Assembly: GCA_963704295.1 (NCBI GenBank)
Contig: OY969884.1
Coordinates: 248,001-312,000 of the forward strand
Direction: 5' to 3'
DNA length: 64,000 bases
Source of the DNA: JACCVL01 sp963704295
GTDB lineage: Bacteria > Actinomycetota > Actinomycetes > Propionibacteriales > Nocardioidaceae
Shown here: positions 43,889 through 54,412 of the stretch, piece after piece
Position numbering within the stretch: position 1 is the first letter of the stretch
Layout: each line of letters starts with the position of its first letter
Program-made: the position numbers and the translations under genes
Notes under the pieces: model-generated
Told to the model about the DNA's origin: nothing
The model's database searches: none
What the model saw: only the letters and a program-made list of their open reading frames with translations

Positions 43889-44053
43889 ATGCTCCCAGGT
43901 AACCCGCGGAAGGACGAATCCGGCCTGATTTTACTCAAAGTAGTCGATTGTGTACTCTCTGCTGCGGCCAGCGGGAGGGACACCGCGTGGGGGTGAGCCA
44001 CCAATCCCGGGTCGGCGCAGCCGCCGACTCGGCCGACGCGGAGGCGGCACCTC

Positions 44054-45472
44054 ATGCGCAGACGCAACTTCTTGTCGCTCGGAGTCACCTCGATGGCCTC
44101 GCTGGCGGTGCCGGCGCACTCGGCTTCGGCGGCCCTGACAGCCGGGCAGGACGGTTCCGGGGCGGCACGGGCGCTCCCGCTGATGCGGGCTCGGATGGCC
44201 GACGAGATCCCCCAGTCGTACATGGTCAACACCAAGCTGTTCTACCGGGACACCGTGTACGGGCACACCGACGCCGTCGTCGACCTGCTGAAGGAGCTCG
44301 GCGTCCGGATCGTCCGGGAGCGGATCACCACCGGGACCTCGACCGGGACGGACAAGCAGCACCGGGCGATGCTCCGGCTGGCCAACGCCGGGGTGCGCTG
44401 GCACGGCACCGTCGGCAACCTGTCGGACTGGCGGAACGCGGACCGGGTCAACCGGGACGTGATGCAGCACCTGGCCTCGTACTACCGCCCGCGCCTCGGA
44501 GGCAACCTCGGCGCGCTGATGCACTCGTTCGGCGGCTGCAACGAGATCGACGGCTTCCCGCGGGACCCGCAGTGGGCCGCGCACGGCCGGGTGATGCAGA
44601 AGGCCTTGTGGCGGGCCGCGAAGGACAATGCGGCGACGCGCAACATCGTCGTCGCCGGGCCGTCGACGCGCACCGACATCACCGCCGCTCGGGCGGCCGA
44701 CCTCGGTGACCTGAGCGCATGGTCGGACTGGGCGAACGGGCACATCTACAACAAGGGCACCAGTCCCAGCCGCGAGATCGACGCGCACATGCGCATCCTG
44801 CGGCGCTGCTTCCCGCGCGCCGACCGGTGGATCTTCACCGAGACCGGCTACAACAACTCGCCGCAGGACAACACCGGGAAGACCGTGCCACCGGCGGCCT
44901 CGGCGACCTACGCGGTCCGCGGGATCTGTGACTTCTTCCAGCGGCGCGCCGTGTACGGGCGGTTCGAGCTGCTCGACGACCCGGACTGGATCAACTACTC
45001 GAGCCAGCGGTCGATCAACCAGACCGCGGACCGCAACGCGCACTTCGGGCTGGTCGCGATGCCCAAGCACACGGTGCGTGAGTCTACGCCGGACACCTGG
45101 CGGAAGAAGCCGGAGTTCTACGCCACCAAACACTTCCTGAACCTGCTGGCCGACCGGGGGCCGCGCTTCTCACCGCACCCGCTGCGGGTGGAGCTGAAGG
45201 GCGCCCGCGGCGACCTGAGGCGGGCGTTGGTGCAAAAGCGCAACGGCAAGCACTACCTGCTGCTCTGGCGCGACGTCGAGGTGTCGACGCACTACCCGGA
45301 CGCCGAGCCGATCTGGGTCAGGCCGTACGACGTGCTCGTGCACCTGGGAACCCACCGCCCCAGCGCGGTGTACGTCCCCCGCCGGAGCAACCGTCCGGTG
45401 GACACCAACCCGCCCCGTGCATGGATCCGGGTGCCGGTGGGTAAGGACCTGGTGGTGGTCGAGCTCGGCTGA
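44054..45472 (+). CDS. Tat-exported glycosidase-like protein (clan GH-A type), copy A
   Basis: A 472-residue exported protein of a family I do not recognise by name. MRRRNFLSLGVTSMASLAVP is a twin-arginine signal. The core looks like a (beta/alpha)8 glycosidase: LGVRIVRERITTGTSTGT, then SFGGCNEIDGFPRDP with candidate acid/base Glu164, NGHIYNKGTSPSREIDAH, and RWIFTETGYNNSPQDN with candidate nucleophile Glu264. The pair is 100 residues apart, as usual in clan GH-A. The C-terminal part (RALVQKRNGKHYLLLWRDVE then RPSAVYVPRR) resembles a beta-sandwich domain of such enzymes. The paralog follows 81 bases later. Upstream, 43889-44053 is comparatively AT-rich with a TGTGTACTCT -10-like box near 43947-43956. 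Function is inferred from fold motifs only. Confidence 0.75.
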   Translation: MRRRNFLSLGVTSMASLAVPAHSASAALTAGQDGSGAARALPLMRARMADEIPQSYMVNTKLFYRDTVYGHTDAVVDLLKELGVRIVRERITTGTSTGTDKQHRAMLRLANAGVRWHGTVGNLSDWRNADRVNRDVMQHLASYYRPRLGGNLGALMHSFGGCNEIDGFPRDPQWAAHGRVMQKALWRAAKDNAATRNIVVAGPSTRTDITAARAADLGDLSAWSDWANGHIYNKGTSPSREIDAHMRILRRCFPRADRWIFTETGYNNSPQDNTGKTVPPAASATYAVRGICDFFQRRAVYGRFELLDDPDWINYSSQRSINQTADRNAHFGLVAMPKHTVRESTPDTWRKKPEFYATKHFLNLLADRGPRFSPHPLRVELKGARGDLRRALVQKRNGKHYLLLWRDVEVSTHYPDAEPIWVRPYDVLVHLGTHRPSAVYVPRRSNRPVDTNPPRAWIRVPVGKDLVVVELG

Positions 45473-45553
45473 GCGGCGCTCTCCCGCCGCACCACCGCGG
45501 TCTCACCGCGCCCGAAAAGCCCCGCTGCCCTCCCTCCGAGTGGAGACCCCCGC

Positions 45554-46960
45554 ATGCACCGACGTGACGTCCTGACCCTCGGCCTGGCCTCGTTCGCCTC
45601 CCTGGCCGCACCCGCACCCGCCTTCGCCGCCGGCGGGGTCCTGCGACCGGACCCCACCCGAGCGCTGCCGTACGTCCGCGCCCGCCGGGCCGACGACATC
45701 TGCGAGTCGTACATGGTGAACACCAAGCTGTTCTACCGGGACACCGTCTACGGGCACACCGACGCCGTCGTCGACCTGCTTCAGGAGCTGGGCGTCCGGA
45801 TCGTCCGGGAGCGGATCACCACCGGCACCTCCACCGGCACCCGCAACCAGCAGCGCGCGATGCTTGCGCTCGCCGGCTCCGGGACCCGCTGGCACGCGAC
45901 CGTCGGCAACCTGTCGGACTGGCGGAATGCAGACGCTGTCAACCGCCAGGTGATGAGCTACCTCGCGTCGTACTACAAGCCGCGGGTCGGCAACCTGTCG
46001 AACCTGTTGCACTCGTTCGGCGGCTGCAACGAGATCGACGGCTTCCCCCGGGACCCGGAGTGGGCCGCGCACGCCCGGGTGATGCAGAAGGCGCTGTGGC
46101 GTTCGGCCAAGGCGAACTCGGCGACCGCCGGCATCCCGGTCGCGGGCCCGTCCACGCGGACCGACATCACCGCAGGACGGGCGGCCGAGCTTGGTGACCT
46201 GAGCGAGTGGTCGGACGTCGGCAACGCGCACATGTACAACAAGGGAAGCAGCCCGAGCCGGAACATCGACGAGCACATCTCGATCCTGAGCCGTTGCTTC
46301 CCGAACGCCAAGCAGTGGATCTTCACCGAGACCGGCTACAACAACTCGCCGCAGGACAACACCGGAAAGACCGTGCCGGAGTTCGCGTCGGCCAGCTACG
46401 CCGTCCGTGGGATCTGCGACTTCTTCCAGCGCAACTCGGTGTACGGCCGGTTCGAGCTGCTCGACGACCCCGATCCGATCGACTACAGCAGCCAGGCGAG
46501 CATCAACCGGACCGCGGACCGCAACGCGCACTTCGGCCTGGTCGCGATGACCGAGCGCACCATCGCCCGGGCCACGCCGGACACCTGGCGGAAGAAGCCG
46601 GAGTTCTACAGCACCAAGCGGTTCCTCTCCCTGCTCGCAGATCGCGGGCCGTCGTTCGCGCCGGCACCACTGCAGGTGCGAGTGAGCGGTGGTGGGGCCG
46701 ACCTGCGCCAGACGCTGGTGCAGAAGCGCGACGGTCGGCACTACCTGCTGTTGTGGCGGGACGTGGACGTCGCCGAGCACTACCCGGACGGGGACCGGAT
46801 CCCGGTCCGGTCACAGCAGCTCCGGGTCGAGATGACGCCACCCCGCCCGGTGGCGGTGTACGTGCCTCGACACGGCGAGCGACCGAAGCGCACGTACGCC
46901 GCGACCTCGAGCTTCCCGGTGTACGTGGGTGGTGACCTGGTGGTCGTCGAGATCGGCTGA
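45554..46960 (+). CDS. Tat-exported glycosidase-like protein (clan GH-A type), copy B
   Basis: A 468-residue tandem paralog of the preceding gene, near-identical over long stretches (YMVNTKLFYRDTVYGHTDAV and FTETGYNNSPQDNTGKTVP). The Tat signal is MHRRDVLTLGLASFASLAAP. Candidate catalytic residues are Glu160 in GGCNEID and Glu259 in FTETGYNN. The signal, the loop after GNLSDWRNAD and the last 40 residues differ most, so the copies may differ in substrate. The gap holds no clear promoter, so co-transcription with copy A is likely. It ends 34 bases before sppA. Confidence 0.75.
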   Translation: MHRRDVLTLGLASFASLAAPAPAFAAGGVLRPDPTRALPYVRARRADDICESYMVNTKLFYRDTVYGHTDAVVDLLQELGVRIVRERITTGTSTGTRNQQRAMLALAGSGTRWHATVGNLSDWRNADAVNRQVMSYLASYYKPRVGNLSNLLHSFGGCNEIDGFPRDPEWAAHARVMQKALWRSAKANSATAGIPVAGPSTRTDITAGRAAELGDLSEWSDVGNAHMYNKGSSPSRNIDEHISILSRCFPNAKQWIFTETGYNNSPQDNTGKTVPEFASASYAVRGICDFFQRNSVYGRFELLDDPDPIDYSSQASINRTADRNAHFGLVAMTERTIARATPDTWRKKPEFYSTKRFLSLLADRGPSFAPAPLQVRVSGGGADLRQTLVQKRDGRHYLLLWRDVDVAEHYPDGDRIPVRSQQLRVEMTPPRPVAVYVPRHGERPKRTYAATSSFPVYVGGDLVVVEIG

Positions 46961-46982
46961 CCGCCCCGGATGGGGGGCGGGC

Positions 46983-46988
46983 TAGCGT
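46983..46988 (+). promoter_or_regulatory. -10 box, probable leaderless promoter of sppA
   Basis: TAGCGT ends six bases before the ATG at 46995, which fits a leaderless transcript. Confidence 0.5.
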
Positions 46989-46994
46989 GGCGCC

Positions 46995-48704
46995 ATGCGC
47001 ACCCCGGCGACGCCCCGACCACCGGTCCTGCTCGAGCTCGACCTCTCGCGGGGCCTGGTCGAGGCCCCGCCGTCGGACCCGGCCCAGGCGCTGCGCACCC
47101 GCGGGCTGCCCACCCTGCGCGGACTGGTGGAACGGCTCCGCCGGGCGGCGGCCGACCCGCACGTGGTCGGCCTGGTCGGACATCTCGGCACCGAGACCCT
47201 GACCCCGTCTCAGGCCGACGAGCTGGGCGCGGCCGTGGAGGCGTTCGGTCGCGCGGGCAGGGTCACCGTCGCGTACGCGGAGTCGTTCGGCGAGCTGGGC
47301 GGAGCCAGCGCCAGCTACCGGCTGGCGGTCGCCTTCGACACCATCTGGATGCAGCCGACCGGACGGCTGGGCCTGACCGGGGTGTCGCTGCGCGGTGTCT
47401 ACCTGCGGGGGCTGCTGGACCGTCTGGGCGTGCAGCCTCAGCTCGGCCAGCGGCACGAGTACAAGGGTGCGGCCGACACCTTCATGAGCGAGACCATGCC
47501 GCCGGCTCAGCGCGAGGCCCTGCAGCGGGTCGCCGACTCGGTGCTCGAGACCATGGTCCGGCAGACCGCCCGACGGCGGCGGCTGACCGAGGACGACGTG
47601 CGGACCGCGGTGGACGAGGCACCGCTGAGCGCCGCCCAGTCCGTCCGCCTGGGGCTGGTGGACCGGCTCGGCTACCGCGACGAGGTCTACGCCGACCTGC
47701 GCGACCGCCTGGCCGACGACGGGCGGATCACGCTGCGGTACGTGCACCGGTGGACCCCACCGCTGACCAGTCTCGTGGCCGCACGGGCCCGCGACCGCGG
47801 CCAGCCCACCGTGGCCGTCGTGCCCGTTGTCGGCGGCATCGTGCCCGGGCGCAGCCACGGCACCCCGCTCGGCGGCCCGATGGCAGGGTCGGACACTGTC
47901 ACCGCGGCTCTGCGTGCGGCGTCACGCCGGCCGGAGGTCCGCGCCGTCGTGCTCCGTGTGGTCAGCCCCGGCGGGTCGTACATCGCCTCGGACGCGGTGC
48001 GCCGCGAGGTGCTGCAACTGCGCGCCAGCGGGCGACCGGTGGTGGCGTCGATGGGCAGCGTCGCCGCATCCGGCGGCTACTTCGTCGCCATGGGCTGTGA
48101 CGAGGTGGTCGCCACCGACAGCACGATCACCGGGTCGATCGGCGTGGTTGCCGGCAAGCTCGCCGTCGGCGACGCCCTCGGCCGGGCCGGGATCGGCGTG
48201 AGCGTGGTCGGCGCCGGCCGGCAGGCGACGATGTTCGGCAGCGACGCCCCGTTCGACGCAGAGCAGTGGGAGCGGCTGAACGCCTGGCTGGACGAGGTCT
48301 ACGCGGACTTCACCGGCAAGGCAGCGCACGACCGCGGGATGCCGGTCGACCGGCTCGAACCGCTGGCCCGCGGCCGGATCTGGACCGGCGCGGATGCGAT
48401 CGGCTCCGGCCTCGTCGACACCATCGGCGGACTGCGTGCCGCGATCGGACGAGCCGCCGAGCGGGCCGGGCTGCACGCGGACGAGGTGCGGCCGCGGACG
48501 GTCCCGCAGGTCGGGCCGCTTCAGCGGTTCCGGCCGGCGAGCTCGAGCGAGGCGCCCGCTGCGGCGCTGCCGCTCGGTGCGGCGGCCATGCTGACGGCTC
48601 CGGTCGGATCGCGCGGCCTGTCCGGTCTCGAGGCCGTGCTCGCCCGGGCCGGGGTCGCGCCCGCCGGTGTCGTCGCGCTACCCGGTCACTGGGACCTTTC
48701 CTGA
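46995..48704 (+). CDS. sppA: SppA-type signal peptide peptidase (S49), double-domain
   Basis: A 569-residue S49 protease with tandem domains. The Lys/Ser pair is Lys157 in QRHEYKGAADTFMSE and Ser359 in MGSVAASGGYFVAMGCDEVV, 202 residues apart as in E. coli SppA. The second-domain motifs VLRVVSPGGSYIASDAVRRE and TGSIGVVAGKLAVGDALG are intact. No N-terminal membrane anchor or signal peptide is seen (MRTPATPRPPVLLELDLSRG), unlike the E. coli enzyme, so it may be cytoplasmic or attach in some other way. ATG 46995 follows TAGCGT by six bases. Confidence 0.92.
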   Translation: MRTPATPRPPVLLELDLSRGLVEAPPSDPAQALRTRGLPTLRGLVERLRRAAADPHVVGLVGHLGTETLTPSQADELGAAVEAFGRAGRVTVAYAESFGELGGASASYRLAVAFDTIWMQPTGRLGLTGVSLRGVYLRGLLDRLGVQPQLGQRHEYKGAADTFMSETMPPAQREALQRVADSVLETMVRQTARRRRLTEDDVRTAVDEAPLSAAQSVRLGLVDRLGYRDEVYADLRDRLADDGRITLRYVHRWTPPLTSLVAARARDRGQPTVAVVPVVGGIVPGRSHGTPLGGPMAGSDTVTAALRAASRRPEVRAVVLRVVSPGGSYIASDAVRREVLQLRASGRPVVASMGSVAASGGYFVAMGCDEVVATDSTITGSIGVVAGKLAVGDALGRAGIGVSVVGAGRQATMFGSDAPFDAEQWERLNAWLDEVYADFTGKAAHDRGMPVDRLEPLARGRIWTGADAIGSGLVDTIGGLRAAIGRAAERAGLHADEVRPRTVPQVGPLQRFRPASSSEAPAAALPLGAAAMLTAPVGSRGLSGLEAVLARAGVAPAGVVALPGHWDLS

Positions 48705-48705
48705 C

Positions 48706-49167
48706 TCAGTGACAGCGAAAGAACTCGTGCACCGAGCCTTCCGGGCGCTGGTTAAAGTGCTCGACGGCGTTAAGGCGCAGCCGCGAGCCGTCCGAACCGA
48801 TCCCGCTGATCGAGAACGTGAACGTGCCGTTCACGGTCTTGCCGTTCGCGTTGAAGCCACCCCAGGCGGTGAACCGGCCGGTGTAGCTGGGCTGACCAGC
48901 CTCTAGCGGCCGCGCGACGAACTTGCCGGCTTGAGTGAACGTGGCGTGCACCCGCCCGTCCTCGAAGCTGGTCACGTGCTCCACCAGATTGCTCGTGGTC
49001 GTGACCCGGTACGGCGATCCCTCTTCAGCGCAGCTGGGCAGGACGTCGACAAAGGTCTCGGTCAGGTTCCTCGCGTGGTTCGTCTCGGTGACCGGTGGCG
49101 CTGCCGCAGCAGGGCCGGCTGTGAGAAGCACGGCGACCAGCCCGAGGACGAGGAGCAGACGGCGCAT
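48706..49167 (-). CDS. Secreted protein of unknown function
   Basis: A 153-residue protein I do not recognise. The signal peptide is MRRLLLVLGLVAVLLTAGPA with cleavage near AAAA. Two Cys (LPSCAEEGSP and the final FFRCH) may form a disulfide. The mature part is beta-rich (TNLVEHVTSFEDGRVHATFT and GKTVNGTFTFSISGIGSDGS) and may form a small beta-barrel. ATG 49167 follows GAAGGAG. Convergent with sppA, two bases apart. Confidence 0.75.
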   Translation of the reverse strand: MRRLLLVLGLVAVLLTAGPAAAAPPVTETNHARNLTETFVDVLPSCAEEGSPYRVTTTSNLVEHVTSFEDGRVHATFTQAGKFVARPLEAGQPSYTGRFTAWGGFNANGKTVNGTFTFSISGIGSDGSRLRLNAVEHFNQRPEGSVHEFFRCH

Positions 49168-49344
49168 GACGAACTCCTTCCGCGCCGATCGCTGCGCGGT
49201 CGGCGGAACTGGCATGACCGGCGCCGGCCACGCTCGTCCACCCGACCTCGAGGCGCAATGACACGATCGGGCTGGCCCGGTCGGACTAACCCGGTCGGAC
49301 CGGCCGGGTTCCAGGGCCGGTTGATCGTCGTCCGGCGGGCGGGA

Positions 49345-49767
49345 CTAGTCGACGCAGAACTCGTTGCCCTCCGGATCCTGCATCGTCACGGAGTAGCCCC
49401 CCCACTCCTCCAGCGGATACAACGCAGTCGCCCCGAGACCCCGCAGCCGCTCGACCTCGGCGTCGATGCGACCCCGTCGGTCGTCCCCGGATCCGCCGGC
49501 CTTGAGGTCGACGTGCACCCGGTTCTTCACCTGCTTGCCCTCCGGGACCTGCTGGAAGAACAACCGCGGCCCGTCGCCATCGGGGTCGATCACGGCCGAG
49601 CGCGAGTTCCAGAGGTGGCGCGGGACGCCCCAGGCGGTCAGGGCGTCGTCCCAGCGCGAGAACGGCTCGGGTGGAGGCTGCACGACGTAGCCGAGCGCCT
49701 GTGCCCAGAACGCCGCCAGGGCGCCCGGATCGGCACAGTCGAAGGTGACCTGGATCGGTGTGGCCAT
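49345..49767 (-). CDS. VOC-family (glyoxalase-like) protein
   Basis: A 140-residue protein of the vicinal oxygen chelate fold: FDCADPGALAAFWAQALGYV at the start, NRVHVDLKAG in the middle and SVTMQDPEGNEFCVD at the end. Metal ligands (His of HVDLK and Glu of GNEF) are the usual kind for the glyoxalase/bleomycin-resistance superfamily. Substrate cannot be assigned. It follows the MmcQ-like gene by 15 bases, all on the same strand downstream of uvrB. Confidence 0.85.
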   Translation of the reverse strand: MATPIQVTFDCADPGALAAFWAQALGYVVQPPPEPFSRWDDALTAWGVPRHLWNSRSAVIDPDGDGPRLFFQQVPEGKQVKNRVHVDLKAGGSGDDRRGRIDAEVERLRGLGATALYPLEEWGGYSVTMQDPEGNEFCVD

Positions 49768-49782
49768 CTCTGCTCCTGTCCG

Positions 49783-50130
49783 TCAGCCGGTTGGTCGTCT
49801 GCGCTTGGGCAGCCTGGCGACAACGGTGCGGTACGAGTCGTCGACCGCCTCGAGCACCTCTTCGTCGGGAATCGCACCCCCGAAGCGCAGCGTGTTCCAC
49901 CCGGAGCGGCCGATATAGGCCATCACCGTCGCGTCGTCGGGGAACCGGTGCAGCCACTCGTCGGCCTCGTCTCGATTGGCGCCGCACTTGACGCCCACCG
50001 CCGTGTCACCGAAGAAGACGAAGATCTTGTCGGCGACCTTGGCCACGATGTCGCCCTCCCACGGCTCGTCCTGCCACGCACCCGGTCGGCTGAGCGCGTA
50101 CGAGCGCAGGTCGGCGGACGTCAGGGTCAC
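49783..50130 (-). CDS. MmcQ/YjbR-family DNA-binding-fold protein
   Basis: A 115-residue protein of the MmcQ/YjbR family, function unknown. SRPGAWQDEPWEGDIVAKVA with KIFVFFGDTAVGVKCG and SGWNTLRFGGAIPDEEVLEA and the terminal SYRTVVARLPKRRRP are family marks. GTG 50130 overlaps the stop of the next VOC gene by four bases (GTGA), so it is probably co-translated in the uvrB-VOC-MmcQ-VOC run. Confidence 0.85.
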   Translation of the reverse strand: MTLTSADLRSYALSRPGAWQDEPWEGDIVAKVADKIFVFFGDTAVGVKCGANRDEADEWLHRFPDDATVMAYIGRSGWNTLRFGGAIPDEEVLEAVDDSYRTVVARLPKRRRPTG

Positions 50131-50518
50131 CGTCCGGCTCCCGCCGCCCAGTCGTGGAAAACCGCCTCGACGTTGTGCCCGTCCGGGTCGCGCAGGAACA
50201 CCGCGTAGTAGCCGGGGTGGTACTCCGGCCACTCCCGTGGCGCGTGCAGCACGTCCGTCCCGCGTTCCACCGCCGCTGCGTGCACGGCGTCGACGGCGTC
50301 TCGGGACGCGGCGGAGAGTGCGACGTGCAACTCCCGGGTCTCGTCGCCGGCCGCGGGCAAGACCCACAGGAAGGGAACCCCGTCCCATCCCATGGCCACG
50401 ACCCGTCCGGAGTCGGTGTCGAACGCCATCAGCTCGGACAGGCCGAGCGGGCCGAAGACGTCGGTGTAGAACGCGGCGCTCTCGCCGACGTCGGCCACCT
50501 GGACGCCGAGATGGTCGA

Positions 50519-50522
<4 letters not shown>
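50127..50522 (-). CDS. VOC-family (glyoxalase-like) protein
   Basis: A 131-residue VOC-fold protein: MIDHLGVQVADVGESAAFYT at the start, ELHVALSAASRDAVDAVHAA in the middle and YAVFLRDPDGHNVEAVFHDW at the end. Metal ligands His4, His of ELHVAL and the late Glu of NVEAVF form the usual triad. Its ATG overlaps the uvrB stop by four bases (50519-50522), so it is coupled to uvrB. Substrate unknown. Confidence 0.88.
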
Positions 50523-52624
<2,102 letters not shown>

Positions 52625-52631
52625 GGTGCCG

Positions 52632-52637
52632 AGCGTA
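52632..52637 (-). promoter_or_regulatory. -10 box, probable leaderless promoter of uvrB
   Basis: TACGCT on the minus strand ends seven bases before the uvrB ATG at 52624, the spacing of a leaderless transcript. Confidence 0.45.
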
Positions 52638-52774
52638 CGACCGTCCGCCGACAGCGCAGGCGGCTGCTCTCACCAGGGCTGTGCACGACGGACGCGGCCG
52701 GCTCGCCGACCCGCCTAGGTTCCGGACGCATCGCACGCCCGTGCCGTGCTCCGCTGAAGCAGGACGGAGTCTCC

Positions 52775-53407
52775 GTGTCCAACCCCTCGCCGCGCCGCAC
52801 TTCCCGACTGGCGGCGCTCGCCACAGCCACTGCCCTCACGCTGACCATGGTCGGCCTCTCGCCGGACGGCGCGGCCGCCCGCGAGATCCGCAGCGACGGC
52901 CACACCTACACCACCCGCGTGACCGATCCCGACGACACCGCTGGACGACTCGACATCGCCCAGGTGCGGCACCGGGTGACGTCCGACACCCGGGGTGAGC
53001 ACGTCACCGTCACGTTCCGGGTCCGCACCTTCGAGGCCTTCGACGCCACGGCCCTCCACCCGCACCGCCGCAGCCTGGTGGTCGAGCTGGACACCGACGG
53101 GCAGCGCGGTGCCGAGCGCAACCTGCGGATCAGCGCCCGCGACGGTGAGCCGGTGGCCGAGCTGATCTCCAACGCCACCCGCCGGGTGATCGCCCGGCTG
53201 CCGATGATGCGGCCCGACCGGCGCACCGTCGTGGTGACCGCCGGTCGCAAGCGGCTGGGCGCGCGGCAGTACTTCTGGACCGGCACCTACCACCGGCCGA
53301 CCTCGCCGCAGTGCGGCAGCGCCGACGGCTACCCGGTGTGGTGCCAGGACACCGTGCCGCAGCGCGGGTGGATCCGGATGGACCGGCCGGCGTGGCCGAG
53401 GAGGTGA
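52775..53407 (+). CDS. Secreted protein of unknown function
   Basis: A 210-residue protein I do not recognise. Its N-terminus has a signal peptide (SRLAALATATALTLTMVGLS with cleavage near GAAA). The mature part is a single beta-rich domain (DIAQVRHRVTSDTRGEHVTV, RRSLVVELDTDGQRGAERNL). Two Cys (PTSPQCGSADG and YPVWCQDTVP) near the C-terminus may form a disulfide. GTG 52775 follows ACGGAG; a TAGGTT -10 candidate lies near 52714. Convergent with the DNA glycosylase eight bases later. Confidence 0.75.
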   Translation: MSNPSPRRTSRLAALATATALTLTMVGLSPDGAAAREIRSDGHTYTTRVTDPDDTAGRLDIAQVRHRVTSDTRGEHVTVTFRVRTFEAFDATALHPHRRSLVVELDTDGQRGAERNLRISARDGEPVAELISNATRRVIARLPMMRPDRRTVVVTAGRKRLGARQYFWTGTYHRPTSPQCGSADGYPVWCQDTVPQRGWIRMDRPAWPRR

Positions 53408-53415
53408 CCCCGCTC

Positions 53416-54396
53416 TCAGCCGTAGCGACCCGGGAGGTGCCGCCGGGGCGCCATCCGCGGTCCGCGGCGCGGCTTCCCGACTCCGCACAGCTCGACCAAC
53501 CGCTGCACCCGGTACCGGTGCGGCCGGAACTGCTCGAGCAGCTCGGCGAGCCGGGCGTCGTCGACCGGCTCCCCGGTCAGGGTCATGCCGATGCTGGCCG
53601 GCACGTGGTAGTCGCCGAAGCTCACCGCGTCCGGGTCACCGTGCGCCCGCTGCCGCACCTCCGCTGCGGTCCACTCCCCGATGCCCGGCAGGGTGCGGAG
53701 CACCCGCTCGGCCTCCGCGTGCGCCAGCGCGGCCGTCCGTTCCAGGGCGGGCGCCACCCGTGCGGTCACGATGGCGGCGCGCGACCGGGCGGGGTCGACC
53801 GGCATCCGCAGCCACTCCCAGGAGGGGATCATCCGCACCGTCTCCGGTGCCGGCGTGACCCGGAGTCCGAGCTGCTCGCCCGGTCCGGGCGCCGGGTCGC
53901 CGAAGCGCAGCAACAGCGTCCGCCAGCCGGCCCGAGCCTCCTGGCCGGTCACCTTCTGCTCGAGCACGGCCGCCAGCATCGCCTCGAAGACCAGACCGGA
54001 CCGGGGCACCCGCCAGTACGGGTGCCGGCGCAGCGCCTCCCGGAGGAACGGGTGCCCGGCGGCGACCGCGGCGAAGTCGTCCGCACCGGCGTCGTCGCCG
54101 CCGAGCATGCCGGGTAGAGCGTCGAGCACCCACTCCGCACCCGCCCCCCAGGCCGCGCACTCGACCTCGCGTCCCCCGCCGGCGGTGTGCACGCGCATCG
54201 TCGCCGGGCCGTCCGGGGTGCGCGCGGTGCGCCAGACCTGCCCGTCGACCCAGCGCATCGCCGGGTCGGCACCGCCACGGCGCAACGGCCCGAGCACGGT
54301 GGCCAGCGGCACCGGACGGCCGGGACGCCACTGACGGGTGCGAGGGACCACCGACGAAGTATCGCTGGTATCCGATCCGAGCGGTGTCGGCGGCAC
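53416..54396 (-). CDS. AlkA-like DNA glycosylase (HhH-GPD)
   Basis: A 326-residue base-excision enzyme expected to remove alkylated or otherwise damaged bases. The helix-hairpin-helix and catalytic region is RTLPGIGEWTAAEVRQRAHG followed by DPDAVSFGDYHVPASIG, where the last Asp (FGD) is the likely catalytic residue. EAMLAAVLEQKVTGQEARAG is the GPD core. The N-terminus is variable and the start at 54396 is uncertain because only 16 bases separate it from the divergent ligase; a start further in is possible. Convergent with the secreted protein. Confidence 0.85.
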   Translation of the reverse strand: MPPTPLGSDTSDTSSVVPRTRQWRPGRPVPLATVLGPLRRGGADPAMRWVDGQVWRTARTPDGPATMRVHTAGGGREVECAAWGAGAEWVLDALPGMLGGDDAGADDFAAVAAGHPFLREALRRHPYWRVPRSGLVFEAMLAAVLEQKVTGQEARAGWRTLLLRFGDPAPGPGEQLGLRVTPAPETVRMIPSWEWLRMPVDPARSRAAIVTARVAPALERTAALAHAEAERVLRTLPGIGEWTAAEVRQRAHGDPDAVSFGDYHVPASIGMTLTGEPVDDARLAELLEQFRPHRYRVQRLVELCGVGKPRRGPRMAPRRHLPGRYG

Positions 54397-54412
54397 CGGC
54401 GATGATGGAGCC

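Noticed and set aside
44054..46960. Recombination artefact (assembly duplication) explaining the glycosidase pair
   Set aside because: The copies differ throughout at DNA level, in length and in signal peptides, so they are true paralogs rather than a duplicated contig end.
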